From: a virus
Strand: one strand, 5' to 3'
Virus record (IMG/VR): IMGVR_UViG_3300021599_002585
Span: 1-25,227 of that record
DNA: 25,227 nucleotides
Part shown: positions 7,960 to 15,084 of the stretch, one piece after another
How positions within the stretch are numbered: position 1 is the first letter of the stretch
Layout: each line of letters opens with the position of its first letter
Program-made: the position numbers and the translations under genes
Notes under the pieces: generated by a model
Database searches by the model: none
What the model saw: the letters and a program-made list of their open reading frames with translations, nothing else
What the model was told of the DNA's origin: nothing

Positions 7960-8023
7960 TTAAAATAAAACATATTGACAAAATCAATCAGTCATAATGA
8001 GACGTATTACAAAAGGAAAAATA

Positions 8024-8548
8024 ATGATGACTACTTGCTATCATAAAAAGCTTAAAACCCTTGATTTTATAGGTTTTGAGTTTAATCAAGTTTTAAAATT
8101 AACAGGATTATCATCATGGCAATTAAGAACAGTAGTGTCTTTAAATTGGATAATTCCTATTAAATTAAGCGAGTCTAAAAATGGGAAATTGTTATTTTCT
8201 TGGGAACAACTTATAGAGTTAAAAGCAATTGCTAAACTAAGAAAAAAGATTAGTTTTCAAAAAATGAGAAATCTTAAGGATGTATTACTAAAACTAGATC
8301 ATGAATCATTTAAAGATGATTCTAGTAAAGTTTTAGTCGCTACTGATAAAACAGTCTTTCTGATAGATAAAAGCGATGTAAACTATCCAACTATGATGGA
8401 ATTATTAGGAGTAAATTGTGGACAATATGTGTTAGCAGTTTTCCCTATTTCTGAGATGATTAAAGAGATTGAGGAAACCGCAAAACAAAACAATATCGCC
8501 TATCTTCCCCAAAAAGAATACAGCCAAAACTGCCTAAAAACTGCCTAA
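8024..8548 (+). CDS. MerR-like helix-turn-helix protein
   Basis: A 174-residue protein whose N-terminal half fits a MerR-type winged helix: QVLKLTGLSSWQLRTVVSLN (recognition unit), a wing with NGKLLFSWEQLIELKAIAKL and the following helix KKISFQKMRNLKDVLLKL. The C-terminal half (about residues 95-174) is a mixed domain without cysteines arranged for metal sensing. The ATG at 8024 is preferred because AAAAGG lies upstream; an ATG at 7997 would add nine residues. It sits between two tRNAs and is probably a regulator; its target is unknown. Confidence 0.65.
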   Translation: MMTTCYHKKLKTLDFIGFEFNQVLKLTGLSSWQLRTVVSLNWIIPIKLSESKNGKLLFSWEQLIELKAIAKLRKKISFQKMRNLKDVLLKLDHESFKDDSSKVLVATDKTVFLIDKSDVNYPTMMELLGVNCGQYVLAVFPISEMIKEIEETAKQNNIAYLPQKEYSQNCLKTA

Positions 8549-8614
8549 TTAAAAATAATTAAAGTCTCAAAAGTAGAGAGTTTAATTACCATCACTAGCA
8601 ATTAAAGTCACACT

Positions 8615-8984
8615 ATGTTTGATACGGATAAATACTTAGAATTATTAAAGCAATACCCGCCTCGTCCTATTCACAACAAAGAAGAAGTAGAAAATACGGA
8701 AAGGTTATTAGTTCTTTTTTAGATAAAATCATATTAGATAAAATCCAATTGACGATAGAAGAAAGAGAGTATTTATGTGTTTTAGGAGCTTTAATCTATG
8801 AGTATGAAGAAACATACAACGTAATACCTGATATTTATGGAATTGAGCTGATTTATTATCTATTTTTGAAAATCAGTCAATTCTAGATGATATTTTTGAT
8901 GGACAACAAGAGTTAACGGCTGTTCACATTCAAAAAATAGCCGATTTTTTTAATATCTCTCTTGCTTTGTTTTTTCCTGAATAG
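8615..8984 (+). pseudogene. higA: Decayed HigA-type antitoxin / XRE regulator
   Basis: Three frames in order give one protein similar to cyanobacterial HigA-type antitoxins (COG5499 style). They are MFDTDKYLELLKQYPPRPIH (8615-8722), VISSFLDK and YLCVLGALIYEYEETY (about 8704-8886), and QELTAVHIQKIADFFNISLA followed by LFFPE (to 8984). There are at least two frameshifts. The middle of the DNA-binding domain, where family members read like NLRQKDLVPIFG, is missing. A 15-bp tandem duplication (TTAGATAAAATC twice, about 8719-8747) marks one junction. No toxin gene is visible beside it. Confidence 0.75.
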
Positions 8985-8989
8985 GTTAA

Positions 8990-9062
8990 GGGTTGATGGC
9001 CGAGCGGTTAAGGCAACGAACTCATAATTCGTCTTAGGTAGGTTTGATTCCTGCTCAACCTA
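8990..9062 (+). tRNA. tRNA with CAT anticodon (Met or Ile2)
   Basis: A 73-base tRNA. Acceptor GGGTTGA (8990-8996) pairs with TCAACCT (9055-9061), with G1-T72 as a wobble pair and discriminator A. The anticodon stem ACGAA/TTCGT encloses CTCATAA. The T stem GTAGG/CCTGC encloses TTTGATT, where position 56 is T instead of C. CCA is not encoded. It lacks the unpaired 1-72 and GC-rich anticodon stem of initiators, so it is an elongator Met or a lysidine-modified Ile2 tRNA for ATA codons. The D arm GGCCGAGCGGTTAAGGC looks like that of class II tRNAs, although the variable loop is short. Confidence 0.85.
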
Positions 9063-9096
9063 TTAGAATAGAGAAAATACTTACTTTAATTAACCC

Positions 9097-11610
9097 GTGG
9101 CTAATTTTCTCATACCCGTAGCAATCGGACTCGCATCTAATCTATTACTATCCTTATTTGCCCCTAAACCCCCCACTCAACAAAAAGGAAAGATTGAGGA
9201 TACTGGTGTCCCCACTGCTGAATATGGGACTAGCCTATCCTATCCTTTTGGTAGGGTACGAAAAGATAGCCTAACTATGTTTTGGGCTTTACCACTGAAA
9301 GAAGTAAAAACTAAAAAACGACAAGAAGGAAAAGGCGGTGGTGGGCAAACTACCGAGGAGTTTACCTACTTCATGACTTGCGCTTTTTTAATAGGGCGCG
9401 AGATTAGTTCTGTACGGCGCATATGGTTAAATAATATTTTAGTTTATGGACAAGGTTCAGGGGGAAAAAGCCAAAACTTTAGTATTTATACTGGCAAACA
9501 AACGACAGTCTCGTCAGTTATTCAAGGAAAAGAATCTAATCCTATACCTGCGTTTACAGGGTACTCTTATATAGTATTTAATAACTATCCTCTCGCTGAT
9601 TTTGAAGGTAGTGGATTTCCCCGCGTTGACGTTGAAGTAATTGGAGAAAGTGGAGAAAATCCAAAAGTAAAAAATGTTATAAGAACTATCTGTAAAATAG
9701 CAAAAATAGAAGATAGTAAAATTGATATTAGTGATATTGGCGACCAAACAGTAGAAGGTTTTGATTTGCTATTTGACGGGACAACTTTCGCTGATCAAAT
9801 AGAAGAAATTATGCGAACCTTTTTTATTGTAGCTAGAGAACCAAAAGATAAGATCCTTTTTAAAAGACAAGAATCTTCTAGTTTAACTTTTGTGCCTCGC
9901 GATTCATTAGGTGCTAAAAAGTTTGGAGAAAAGCCGATTGATATTGACGAGAAAAAATTGCTTCATTTTCGGGAGATTCCTAGCGCGGTTGTAGTATCAG
10001 GGAAAAATGTTTTAAATGATTATAATGATGTATCTGTTACCGCAATTGACCCTAGTGCAATTCACACAAACGAATTAAGTATAAACACTCGGTTAATTGC
10101 TACAGATAACTTATTTATTGATACAGCATCAAAAATTCTTTTCTTGGGCAGAATCCAATCAAAAACCTACTCAAAAATGTTTTTACTGCCAGCGTGGGAT
10201 GGCTTAAAAGTAGGGGATTTAATTTATACAGATAGTGATCAAAATGTCCATAAAGAAATTTTACAAATTACCAAAAAAGTACGCGGTTCCAACTATTTAA
10301 TAGAAATCGAAGCTGCTCGTTATCAAGGGTACGTGACCCTTTCTGAATATACTAATTCATTTACCTTGGTTTACTATCCTAGCACTTCTACTACTATACA
10401 AAAGACAGTTTCTTTTCAAGTTACTTCTAGCAGCAGTTTACGGACAGAAACATCACTGTCAGTTGGTCAAACATCAAATAGTCCTAACACTTATTTTAAT
10501 GTTTACGATCAAAACGATAATTTAATTTTTCAGCAACCAACTGGTTACGGAATTACATCTTCTTCCGTGCAAACTGTAGAAACCTCAACAGGAACAAATA
10601 CAGTTACGAATGATTTTATTCCTGTAGTCACAGTTAATAATTCGTTTACATCTACAGAATCTCCACGTCCTTATGGCGAAGCGTTTGCTATTCCTTTTGA
10701 GATACCAATAGTTGAAAGTAGGGATACTGATATAGGGCTTTATGTGGCGATTGACGGTAACCCTGATTTTAGAACTGGAGGTTTATTTTATTCTGATAAT
10801 AATGGTTCAAGTTATAGTTTAGCTACAAGTGTTTTCGGAAAAAGTACAATAGGTACTGTATTAAGCTTTTCCTCAAAATTCAACAATTCATCACCGCATT
10901 TTATCGATACGACTAATTCGATCAGGATAAAAATGGATTCAGGAGAATTAGAACCTGTTACCTTAGAAAGCTTTTTGTCTGGTAAGCAATTAGGATGGTT
11001 TTCCACTGGTGAAATTATCGCTTTTAAAAATGTCACTATTGTTTCAAGCGATCCTTTGACTTTTGATATTTCTTATATGATCAGAGGAGTTAAAGGGACT
11101 GAGTTTTATATTGATAAACATACCGTAGGCGAAAGATTTGTACTGCTCACTGATTATCTAATCCGTCTCCCAATCGAGCTTTACAATATTAATCAGCAAG
11201 CACGGGTTAAAATAGTTCCCACTGGATTATCAGAACCAGAGATAGAAGAGCCAATACCCTACACAATCAGACTAGAGGGATTAAAGCCTTTTCCTGCGTC
11301 TGTAAGAGGGCAAAAAACTGGAAACGATTTAACTATTAGTTGGTATCGCCGGACACGGTTAAATGGGCGATGGACTGACTACGTTGACGTTCCCTATGCC
11401 AATGGAGAACTAGACAGCTACACAGTGAGAATTTACGACGGAGCCACAGTAAAACGGGAATGGGTAGTTACGGCATCACGAAGCGTAGTTTACACAGAAT
11501 CACAACAAATAGCCGATTGGGGGTCAATCCAATCGGCTTACACGGTACGGGTTTTTCAAGGCTCAAGTTACCCAGTGCCTTTTAAAGAATCATTGGCAAC
11601 TGTTGTTTAA
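9097..11610 (+). CDS. Phage tail tip / host-specificity protein
   Basis: An 837-residue central tail tip (J-like, GTA gp15-like) protein, expected to close the tail tube and contact the host. It starts with a hydrophobic segment (residues 2-25, IPVAIGLASNLLLSLFAP). Next come the typical SYPFGRVR and TMFWALPLKEVKT and the block YFMTCAFLIGREISSVRRIW (about residues 90-115). A long middle domain follows, then a Ser/Thr-rich insert (about 430-530). The end is fibronectin-like, with ISWYRRTRLNGRWTDYVDV and YTVRIYD. GTG 9097 has no clear ribosome site. It lies 34 bases after a tRNA and 5.3 kb from the peptidase it normally follows. Confidence 0.8.
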   Translation: MANFLIPVAIGLASNLLLSLFAPKPPTQQKGKIEDTGVPTAEYGTSLSYPFGRVRKDSLTMFWALPLKEVKTKKRQEGKGGGGQTTEEFTYFMTCAFLIGREISSVRRIWLNNILVYGQGSGGKSQNFSIYTGKQTTVSSVIQGKESNPIPAFTGYSYIVFNNYPLADFEGSGFPRVDVEVIGESGENPKVKNVIRTICKIAKIEDSKIDISDIGDQTVEGFDLLFDGTTFADQIEEIMRTFFIVAREPKDKILFKRQESSSLTFVPRDSLGAKKFGEKPIDIDEKKLLHFREIPSAVVVSGKNVLNDYNDVSVTAIDPSAIHTNELSINTRLIATDNLFIDTASKILFLGRIQSKTYSKMFLLPAWDGLKVGDLIYTDSDQNVHKEILQITKKVRGSNYLIEIEAARYQGYVTLSEYTNSFTLVYYPSTSTTIQKTVSFQVTSSSSLRTETSLSVGQTSNSPNTYFNVYDQNDNLIFQQPTGYGITSSSVQTVETSTGTNTVTNDFIPVVTVNNSFTSTESPRPYGEAFAIPFEIPIVESRDTDIGLYVAIDGNPDFRTGGLFYSDNNGSSYSLATSVFGKSTIGTVLSFSSKFNNSSPHFIDTTNSIRIKMDSGELEPVTLESFLSGKQLGWFSTGEIIAFKNVTIVSSDPLTFDISYMIRGVKGTEFYIDKHTVGERFVLLTDYLIRLPIELYNINQQARVKIVPTGLSEPEIEEPIPYTIRLEGLKPFPASVRGQKTGNDLTISWYRRTRLNGRWTDYVDVPYANGELDSYTVRIYDGATVKREWVVTASRSVVYTESQQIADWGSIQSAYTVRVFQGSSYPVPFKESLATVV

Positions 11611-11620
11611 AAACTAATTA

Positions 11621-12004
11621 TTATTTTTCAACAACTTCTTTATATTGTTCAGTAAATTCTGAAATGACATTTACCATTTCTAAGATTTTAGGAATTGATC
11701 TAGTTAAATCTTTTCGTAGTTTTTCTAAATAGCTATCATCTTCGATGACAGTCTCTATCTCAAATCCTATTTCTTGTTCGTTTGAACTAATCTCAACCCA
11801 AGCATCGCACCCGTGATACAGTAAAGAGCCTTCAATGCTAACATTAAAATCGCTATCGATAAATACTTGAAAAGAATGATCACGATCTTTGACATTTCCG
11901 ATTAATGTCTGAACGCCAAAAGATTCCTGTTCATGGCTTTTATCAATCCACCAATCACCTGGATAATGGTCTTGGCAAAAAGCTTTAATTTTTGTGTAGC
12001 TCAT
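11621..12004 (-). CDS. Hypothetical protein, FCxxxYPxxDW-like family, minus-strand member
   Basis: A 127-residue acidic protein. The start IKAFCQDHYPGDWWIDKS, the middle HSFQVFIDSDFNVSIEG, CDAWVEISSNEQEIGFEIET and a helical end (SIPKILEMVNVISEF) follow the same order of features as the tandem genes at 24055, 24520 and 24965, so it is probably a distant homolog. A TTAGGAGTT ribosome site precedes ATG 12004. Further upstream its leader carries the heptamer repeat found before several plus-strand genes. It converges on the tail tip gene, ten bases away. Function unknown. Confidence 0.65.
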   Translation of the reverse strand: MSYTKIKAFCQDHYPGDWWIDKSHEQESFGVQTLIGNVKDRDHSFQVFIDSDFNVSIEGSLLYHGCDAWVEISSNEQEIGFEIETVIEDDSYLEKLRKDLTRSIPKILEMVNVISEFTEQYKEVVEK

Positions 12005-12030
12005 TTTTTTAACTCCTAAATGATTGTTTG

Positions 12031-12049
12031 CCGATAACTGATAACTAAT
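12031..12049 (-). repeat. Heptamer leader repeat (minus orientation)
   Basis: Read on the minus strand this gives TTAGTTATCAGTTATCGGC, then AAAC and a TTAGGAGTT ribosome site before ATG 12004. It is the same kind of leader as at 14502, 15761, 18075, 18558 and 23475. Confidence 0.75.
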
Positions 12050-12052
12050 AAA

Positions 12053-12433
12053 TCAAGAATCACAATCAAATAATTCTACAGATATGTCACACATACAGTA
12101 ATCAGAGATGTGAGTAACGACAATATCTTCAGAATTAACCAAAGGGTGATCCCACCCATTAGGAGTAATTGCTTTACAAGCAATATACTCTTCTATTTCG
12201 TCCCAATCAATATCTAAAAAAAGATGCTGTTTGTCGTATAAAGCGTCGCCACCTCCTTGATGTACTAATTTTGTTACCACACCCGACAATTTAGTTGCTC
12301 CTTCTGCATTTACAGTGTAAGATGCAATCGGAACATCTGTCCGCATTTTGTCGTAATAGTTATCGATCTTTTGTCCTTGATCTCGCCAGTAAGCTCGCTG
12401 AATATCTGGGCGATCATTGTCGATGCTGTACAT
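12053..12433 (-). CDS. Hypothetical protein, 126 aa
   Basis: Not recognised. An acidic, probably soluble protein beginning MYSIDNDRPDIQRAYWRDQG, with an FLDIDWDEIEEYIACK block in the middle and a Cys-containing end (YCMCDISVELFDCDS). AGGGAAAAA precedes the ATG at a normal distance. It sits between two other minus-strand genes of unknown role. A short palindrome at 12467-12481 lies in its upstream region. Confidence 0.6.
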   Translation of the reverse strand: MYSIDNDRPDIQRAYWRDQGQKIDNYYDKMRTDVPIASYTVNAEGATKLSGVVTKLVHQGGGDALYDKQHLFLDIDWDEIEEYIACKAITPNGWDHPLVNSEDIVVTHISDYCMCDISVELFDCDS

Positions 12434-12466
12434 ATTGATTTTTTTCCCTACTAAAAGCTTCGGGGT

Positions 12467-12481
12467 ATCCCTAATAGGGAT
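12467..12481. repeat. Short palindrome, possible operator
   Basis: ATCCCTA and TAGGGAT around one central A, upstream of the gene ending its leader at 12434. The rest of 12434-12600 shows no gene, only a repeated CCACTTTAAG (12548 and 12596 areas). Confidence 0.35.
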
Positions 12482-12600
12482 TAGATAAGAAACCGCACTA
12501 AATTGAGTAAAGAAAATTTCAATTCCTAATAGGAGTTTCTTGTGCGACCACTTTAAGTAAATTACCTAATTCTCTAAAATAGGTGTTCCGCTGTGCCACT

Positions 12601-13062
12601 TTAAGCACTGACACGCCGAGAAAAACGATAGCATACTTCTTGATAGGAGATGCTTTGAATTTCCCTTTTGACATTTTCAAATACCCAGTAATCCCCATCG
12701 CTATCTTGATAAATAACGTTTAAATCGATAGGAATCTCAAAAGTTGCAGATGTTTCGCCTTTTTTACCTTCAAATTTTCGACTTACAGGCTCGATAAACT
12801 TCTTAGTGAATCCACCGTGCTTAATATCTTTTTCGGGTGAGATTTTCGCTACCCATGCTTTCCAAGCGCGGCGAGGAGTTTCTAAAACAAGAGTGCGAGT
12901 TTTAGGCAATTTCTTAAAGCTTACGATAGTATTTTTCTCGATTGCTTCGATAGCGGCTTCTACTTTTAAGATTTTTTCAATTAGTTTACGCTGGTTTTGC
13001 CGTCCTCTAGTAATCGCTAGTTGAGCGTTTAGTCGAGCCAGTTTAGATTGTAGGTTAGTCAT
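12601..13062 (-). CDS. Hypothetical protein, 153 aa, with N-terminal coiled coil
   Basis: Not recognised. Residues 2-45 form a basic helix likely to be a coiled coil (LQSKLARLNAQLAITRGRQN and the next turns). The rest is basic and beta-rich (RTLVLETPRRAWKAWVAKIS, FEIPIDLNVIYQDSDGDYWV). The ribosome site is weak, but a consensus promoter (13096-13124 on the minus strand) lies just upstream, which favours this start at 13062. It could bind nucleic acid given its charge; this is only an inference. Confidence 0.62.
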   Translation of the reverse strand: MTNLQSKLARLNAQLAITRGRQNQRKLIEKILKVEAAIEAIEKNTIVSFKKLPKTRTLVLETPRRAWKAWVAKISPEKDIKHGGFTKKFIEPVSRKFEGKKGETSATFEIPIDLNVIYQDSDGDYWVFENVKREIQSISYQEVCYRFSRRVSA

Positions 13063-13095
13063 GATCTGCGATCTGTGTTTTGTTTGTCTAGATTT

Positions 13096-13124
13096 ATTTT
13101 ACGATATTTTCCCAGAAATGTCAA
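13096..13124 (-). promoter_or_regulatory. Sigma70-type promoter for the minus-strand genes
   Basis: On the minus strand TTGACA (13124-13119), a 17-base spacer beginning TTTCTGGG, and TAAAAT (13101-13096). The spacer start is close to that of the shared rightward promoters. It would drive 13062 and perhaps the two genes beyond. Confidence 0.65.
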
Positions 13125-13179
13125 CTATTTGGGAGAATTATTTTTCTAAACACTTGTACTAAGTATATTTACTCGTTGT

Positions 13180-13432
13180 CATTGTAGATAGATTGTCAAT
13201 AACCCTATCGACAATCAAAATCCTTGCAGGAACTGGGTTTTAGGCTTTGTTAATACCGTTGACGTTCTATAGAGGAAAAATAAAAAAGAAGAAATAATAA
13301 ACGAGCTGGACAATAAGAGAGGCAAGAGAAAACAATATTGGGGGATAGCGATAACAATATAAACAAAGCCTGAAACCTATATATATCAATAGTTCCATTG
13401 TAGATACCTTTATCTACAATCTATTTACAATA
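13180..13432 (+). repeat. Complex palindromic element, copy B (253 bp)
   Basis: A diverged copy of 3972-4226 in the same orientation. The left end is ATTGTAGATA then GATTGTCAATA (13191-13201), ACCC and TATCGACAATC. The right end is ATTGTAGATA (13397-13406), CCTT, TATCTACAAT (a perfect 10-bp stem), then TATTTACAATA. The inner arms share AGGCTTTGTT on the left and its complement AACAAAGCCT on the right, where copy A has AGACTTTGTAG and CTACAAAGTCT. The motifs GGGGGATAG and CTATATATATCAA are kept in both copies. It occupies most of 13125-13460, where no gene is seen. Confidence 0.85.
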
Positions 13433-13463
13433 ATAACTTAGTTCTTTCGTACTATTATTTTCT

Positions 13464-13500
13464 GTAAGTTTTTTGTAAGTTTTTTTTCTTAAAAAACTTG
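13464..13500 (+). promoter_or_regulatory. Putative repressor operator: 11-bp spaced GTAAGTTTTTT repeats
   Basis: GTAAG at 13464 and 13475, each followed by a T run, is the reverse complement of the CTTACAAAAAA array at 19574-19611. It is followed by AAGTTTTTT and AAAAAACTT as an inverted pair that abuts the -35 box at 13498. The shared sequence suggests control by the repressor encoded at 18922-19566. Confidence 0.6.
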
Positions 13501-13526
13501 ACAATTCTAGCAATTTACTATAAGAT
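13498..13526 (+). promoter_or_regulatory. Sigma70-type promoter, shared-motif member 2
   Basis: TTGACA (13498-13503), 17 bases starting ATTCTAGCAA, then TAAGAT (13521-13526). It would start the operon for 13553 and the RecT-like gene. The -35 box touches the putative operator. Confidence 0.7.
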
Positions 13527-13552
13527 TGTATTAATCAAGTTTTAGAGGAGAG

Positions 13553-13681
13553 ATGCTTATTACCCATATCTCAGTAGAATATAGTCAAAAGTGCAATCTC
13601 GGTAACTTTGAGTCTGTGAATGTGAGCATAAGCATTCACGGAAAACCAGAAGACGGCGAAGAACCTTACACTGATCTTTAG
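13553..13681 (+). CDS. Small conserved-type phage protein, 42 aa
   Basis: ATG 13553 follows GAGGAGAG closely, a strong ribosome site. The sequence VEYSQKCNLGNFESVNVSIS resembles the N-terminus of small phage/plasmid proteins that read like YxRKFNLGNYES and often accompany recombination genes. Those are usually longer (from memory, about 60-80 residues), so this copy may be C-terminally shortened. It is the first gene after the promoter and iterons and lies ten bases before the RecT-like gene. Function unknown. Confidence 0.6.
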   Translation: MLITHISVEYSQKCNLGNFESVNVSISIHGKPEDGEEPYTDL

Positions 13682-13691
13682 GAGAAATATC

Positions 13692-14486
13692 ATGTCTAGC
13701 GAAATTGTCAATATCAAATCTTCCCCATTAGAACTCAAAACAGTCGATGACATTTATAAAGTTTCTGATATTTTGGCAAAATCAGGAATGTTTGGAGACG
13801 TACAAAGTGCCGCTAAATGCTTTGTGAAAGTTTTAGCAGGAAAAGAATTGGGTATTCCTGCCTTTGCTTCGATGACCGGCATTCATTTAATACAGGGAAA
13901 GCCTGCTTTAAGTGCTAATCTAATGGCATCTTTAATTAAAGGATCGGGTAAATACCGATACAAAAAAATCAAGCATACGCCAGAAGTCTGTGAACTGGAG
14001 TTTTTTGAACTTTGGCAAAATAACTGGGAATCGTTAGGGATTAGTTCTTTCTCAAAAGACGATGCCCAAGCAGCAGGACTTCTCGGAGGGAATCCTAATT
14101 GGAAGAAATATCCCAAAAATATGCTTTTTGCAAGAGCAATTTCTAACGGGTTTCGTGAGTTTTGCCCTGACTTAGCACTTGGTGCGCCTGTTTATAATCC
14201 TGATGAGTTAGGTGCTGAAATTAGCGAATCTGGTAATGTAGTAGATGTGGAAGTGCCATCGCCTAAGTCACAGTCTTTATTATCAGAAGACCGCAAACAG
14301 GCTGGTATTGCTTGGGCTGTAGGTAAAGGATTGGCTCAATCAGAAGCGGAACAAATAGCTAATCAAGCAACTTCCGAAAAAGAGTTAGCCAATCTCTTAC
14401 AAAAGGCTATAGATGCGAGACAAAAGCCAATAGAAGTTCACAGTGAAAATATTGATCCCGGTGAACTTCTCAGTGAAGATTTTTAA
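13692..14486 (+). CDS. RecT-like phage single-strand annealing protein (candidate)
   Basis: A 264-residue protein of a widespread phage family with GIHLIQGKPALSA (residues 63-75), the helix around ASLIKGSGKYRY (79-90), SKDDAQAAGL (121-130) and WKKYPKNMLFARA (137-149). The order GK-loop, RSG-like, AGL, W-K-YP, RA matches RecT-type annealing proteins, which pair complementary strands during phage recombination and replication. An acidic C-terminal tail (to residue 264) is typical for partner binding. AGGAG precedes ATG 13692. It is the second gene of an operon under the promoter at 13498. Other phage proteins of unknown role share these motifs, so the RecT label is tentative. Confidence 0.58.
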   Translation: MSSEIVNIKSSPLELKTVDDIYKVSDILAKSGMFGDVQSAAKCFVKVLAGKELGIPAFASMTGIHLIQGKPALSANLMASLIKGSGKYRYKKIKHTPEVCELEFFELWQNNWESLGISSFSKDDAQAAGLLGGNPNWKKYPKNMLFARAISNGFREFCPDLALGAPVYNPDELGAEISESGNVVDVEVPSPKSQSLLSEDRKQAGIAWAVGKGLAQSEAEQIANQATSEKELANLLQKAIDARQKPIEVHSENIDPGELLSEDF

Positions 14487-14501
14487 TTAGTTGCTAATTG
14501 C

Positions 14502-14519
14502 CAGTTGTCAGTTATCAGC
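14502..14519 (+). repeat. Heptamer leader repeat
   Basis: CAGTTGTCAGTTATCAGC, followed by A-rich sequence and AGGAGTAAATTA before ATG 14548. It is a member of the leader set listed at 18075. Confidence 0.7.
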
Positions 14520-14547
14520 AAAAATAAATAGCCATAGGAGTAAATTA

Positions 14548-14751
14548 ATGTCTGTGTTCCCAGTTTTCAAAATAACCAAAATGCTTCGATCCCCAGAAGA
14601 GGACATGACAGATTTTATTTTTTTAGGACAAAAATATCGATTAATAGCAAGGCCAGTAAAATATTGGAAGTATTTTCCGTGGTCACAGAGGTTTCATGGT
14701 AAAAAGGTTTTTTATCAATGTCCGTGGCTAACCTTTTTTTCTTTGCGTTGA
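14548..14751 (+). CDS. Hypothetical protein, 67 aa
   Basis: Not recognised. ATG 14548 is chosen because AGGAGTAA lies eight bases upstream; earlier in-frame codons run through the repeat leader. The protein is basic and aromatic (KYWKYFPWSQRFHGKKVFY), starting MSVFPVFKITKML. It is the first of a set of small genes between the annealing protein and ParB-like genes. Confidence 0.5.
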   Translation: MSVFPVFKITKMLRSPEEDMTDFIFLGQKYRLIARPVKYWKYFPWSQRFHGKKVFYQCPWLTFFSLR

Positions 14752-14810
14752 TCTTAGCGTTTTGTTAAGCGACAAAAGTAATTCACTTAAAAAGTATTCG
14801 GAGTAAATTA

Positions 14811-15083
14811 ATGAACGAAACAGTTACAGTTTATATCACTAAATATGCCTTAACAAATGGCATCATAAAGTGCAGTGGGAAAATCTGCCATCAGAAATTT
14901 TTCCCAGATAATCCCCGTAAATTTAATGTGTTAATATTAGATGGATTTACGTCAACAGAGTTTGTTTTAACAGAAGCAGAAGCTCAAAAAGTCTTTAAAG
15001 AAAAGAGGCTTAAAGCAATTAAACAAACTGAAAGAAAACTTGAAAAATTAAAAACCCTAGAAATGCAAATTAAGGAGTATTAA
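14811..15083 (+). CDS. Hypothetical protein, 90 aa
   Basis: Not recognised. CGGAGTAAATTA precedes ATG 14811. The first 60 residues look beta-rich (TVTVYITKYALTNGIIKCSG and NVLILDGFTSTEFVLTEAE). The last 30 form a basic helix (KRLKAIKQTERKLEKLKTLE). The next gene begins one base after the stop, so the two are translationally coupled. Confidence 0.62.
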   Translation: MNETVTVYITKYALTNGIIKCSGKICHQKFFPDNPRKFNVLILDGFTSTEFVLTEAEAQKVFKEKRLKAIKQTERKLEKLKTLEMQIKEY

Positions 15084-15084
15084 A

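Noticed and set aside
7976-7994. Promoter TTGACA with CATAAT before the MerR-like gene
   Set aside because: The spacer is only 12 bases, too short for a sigma70 promoter.
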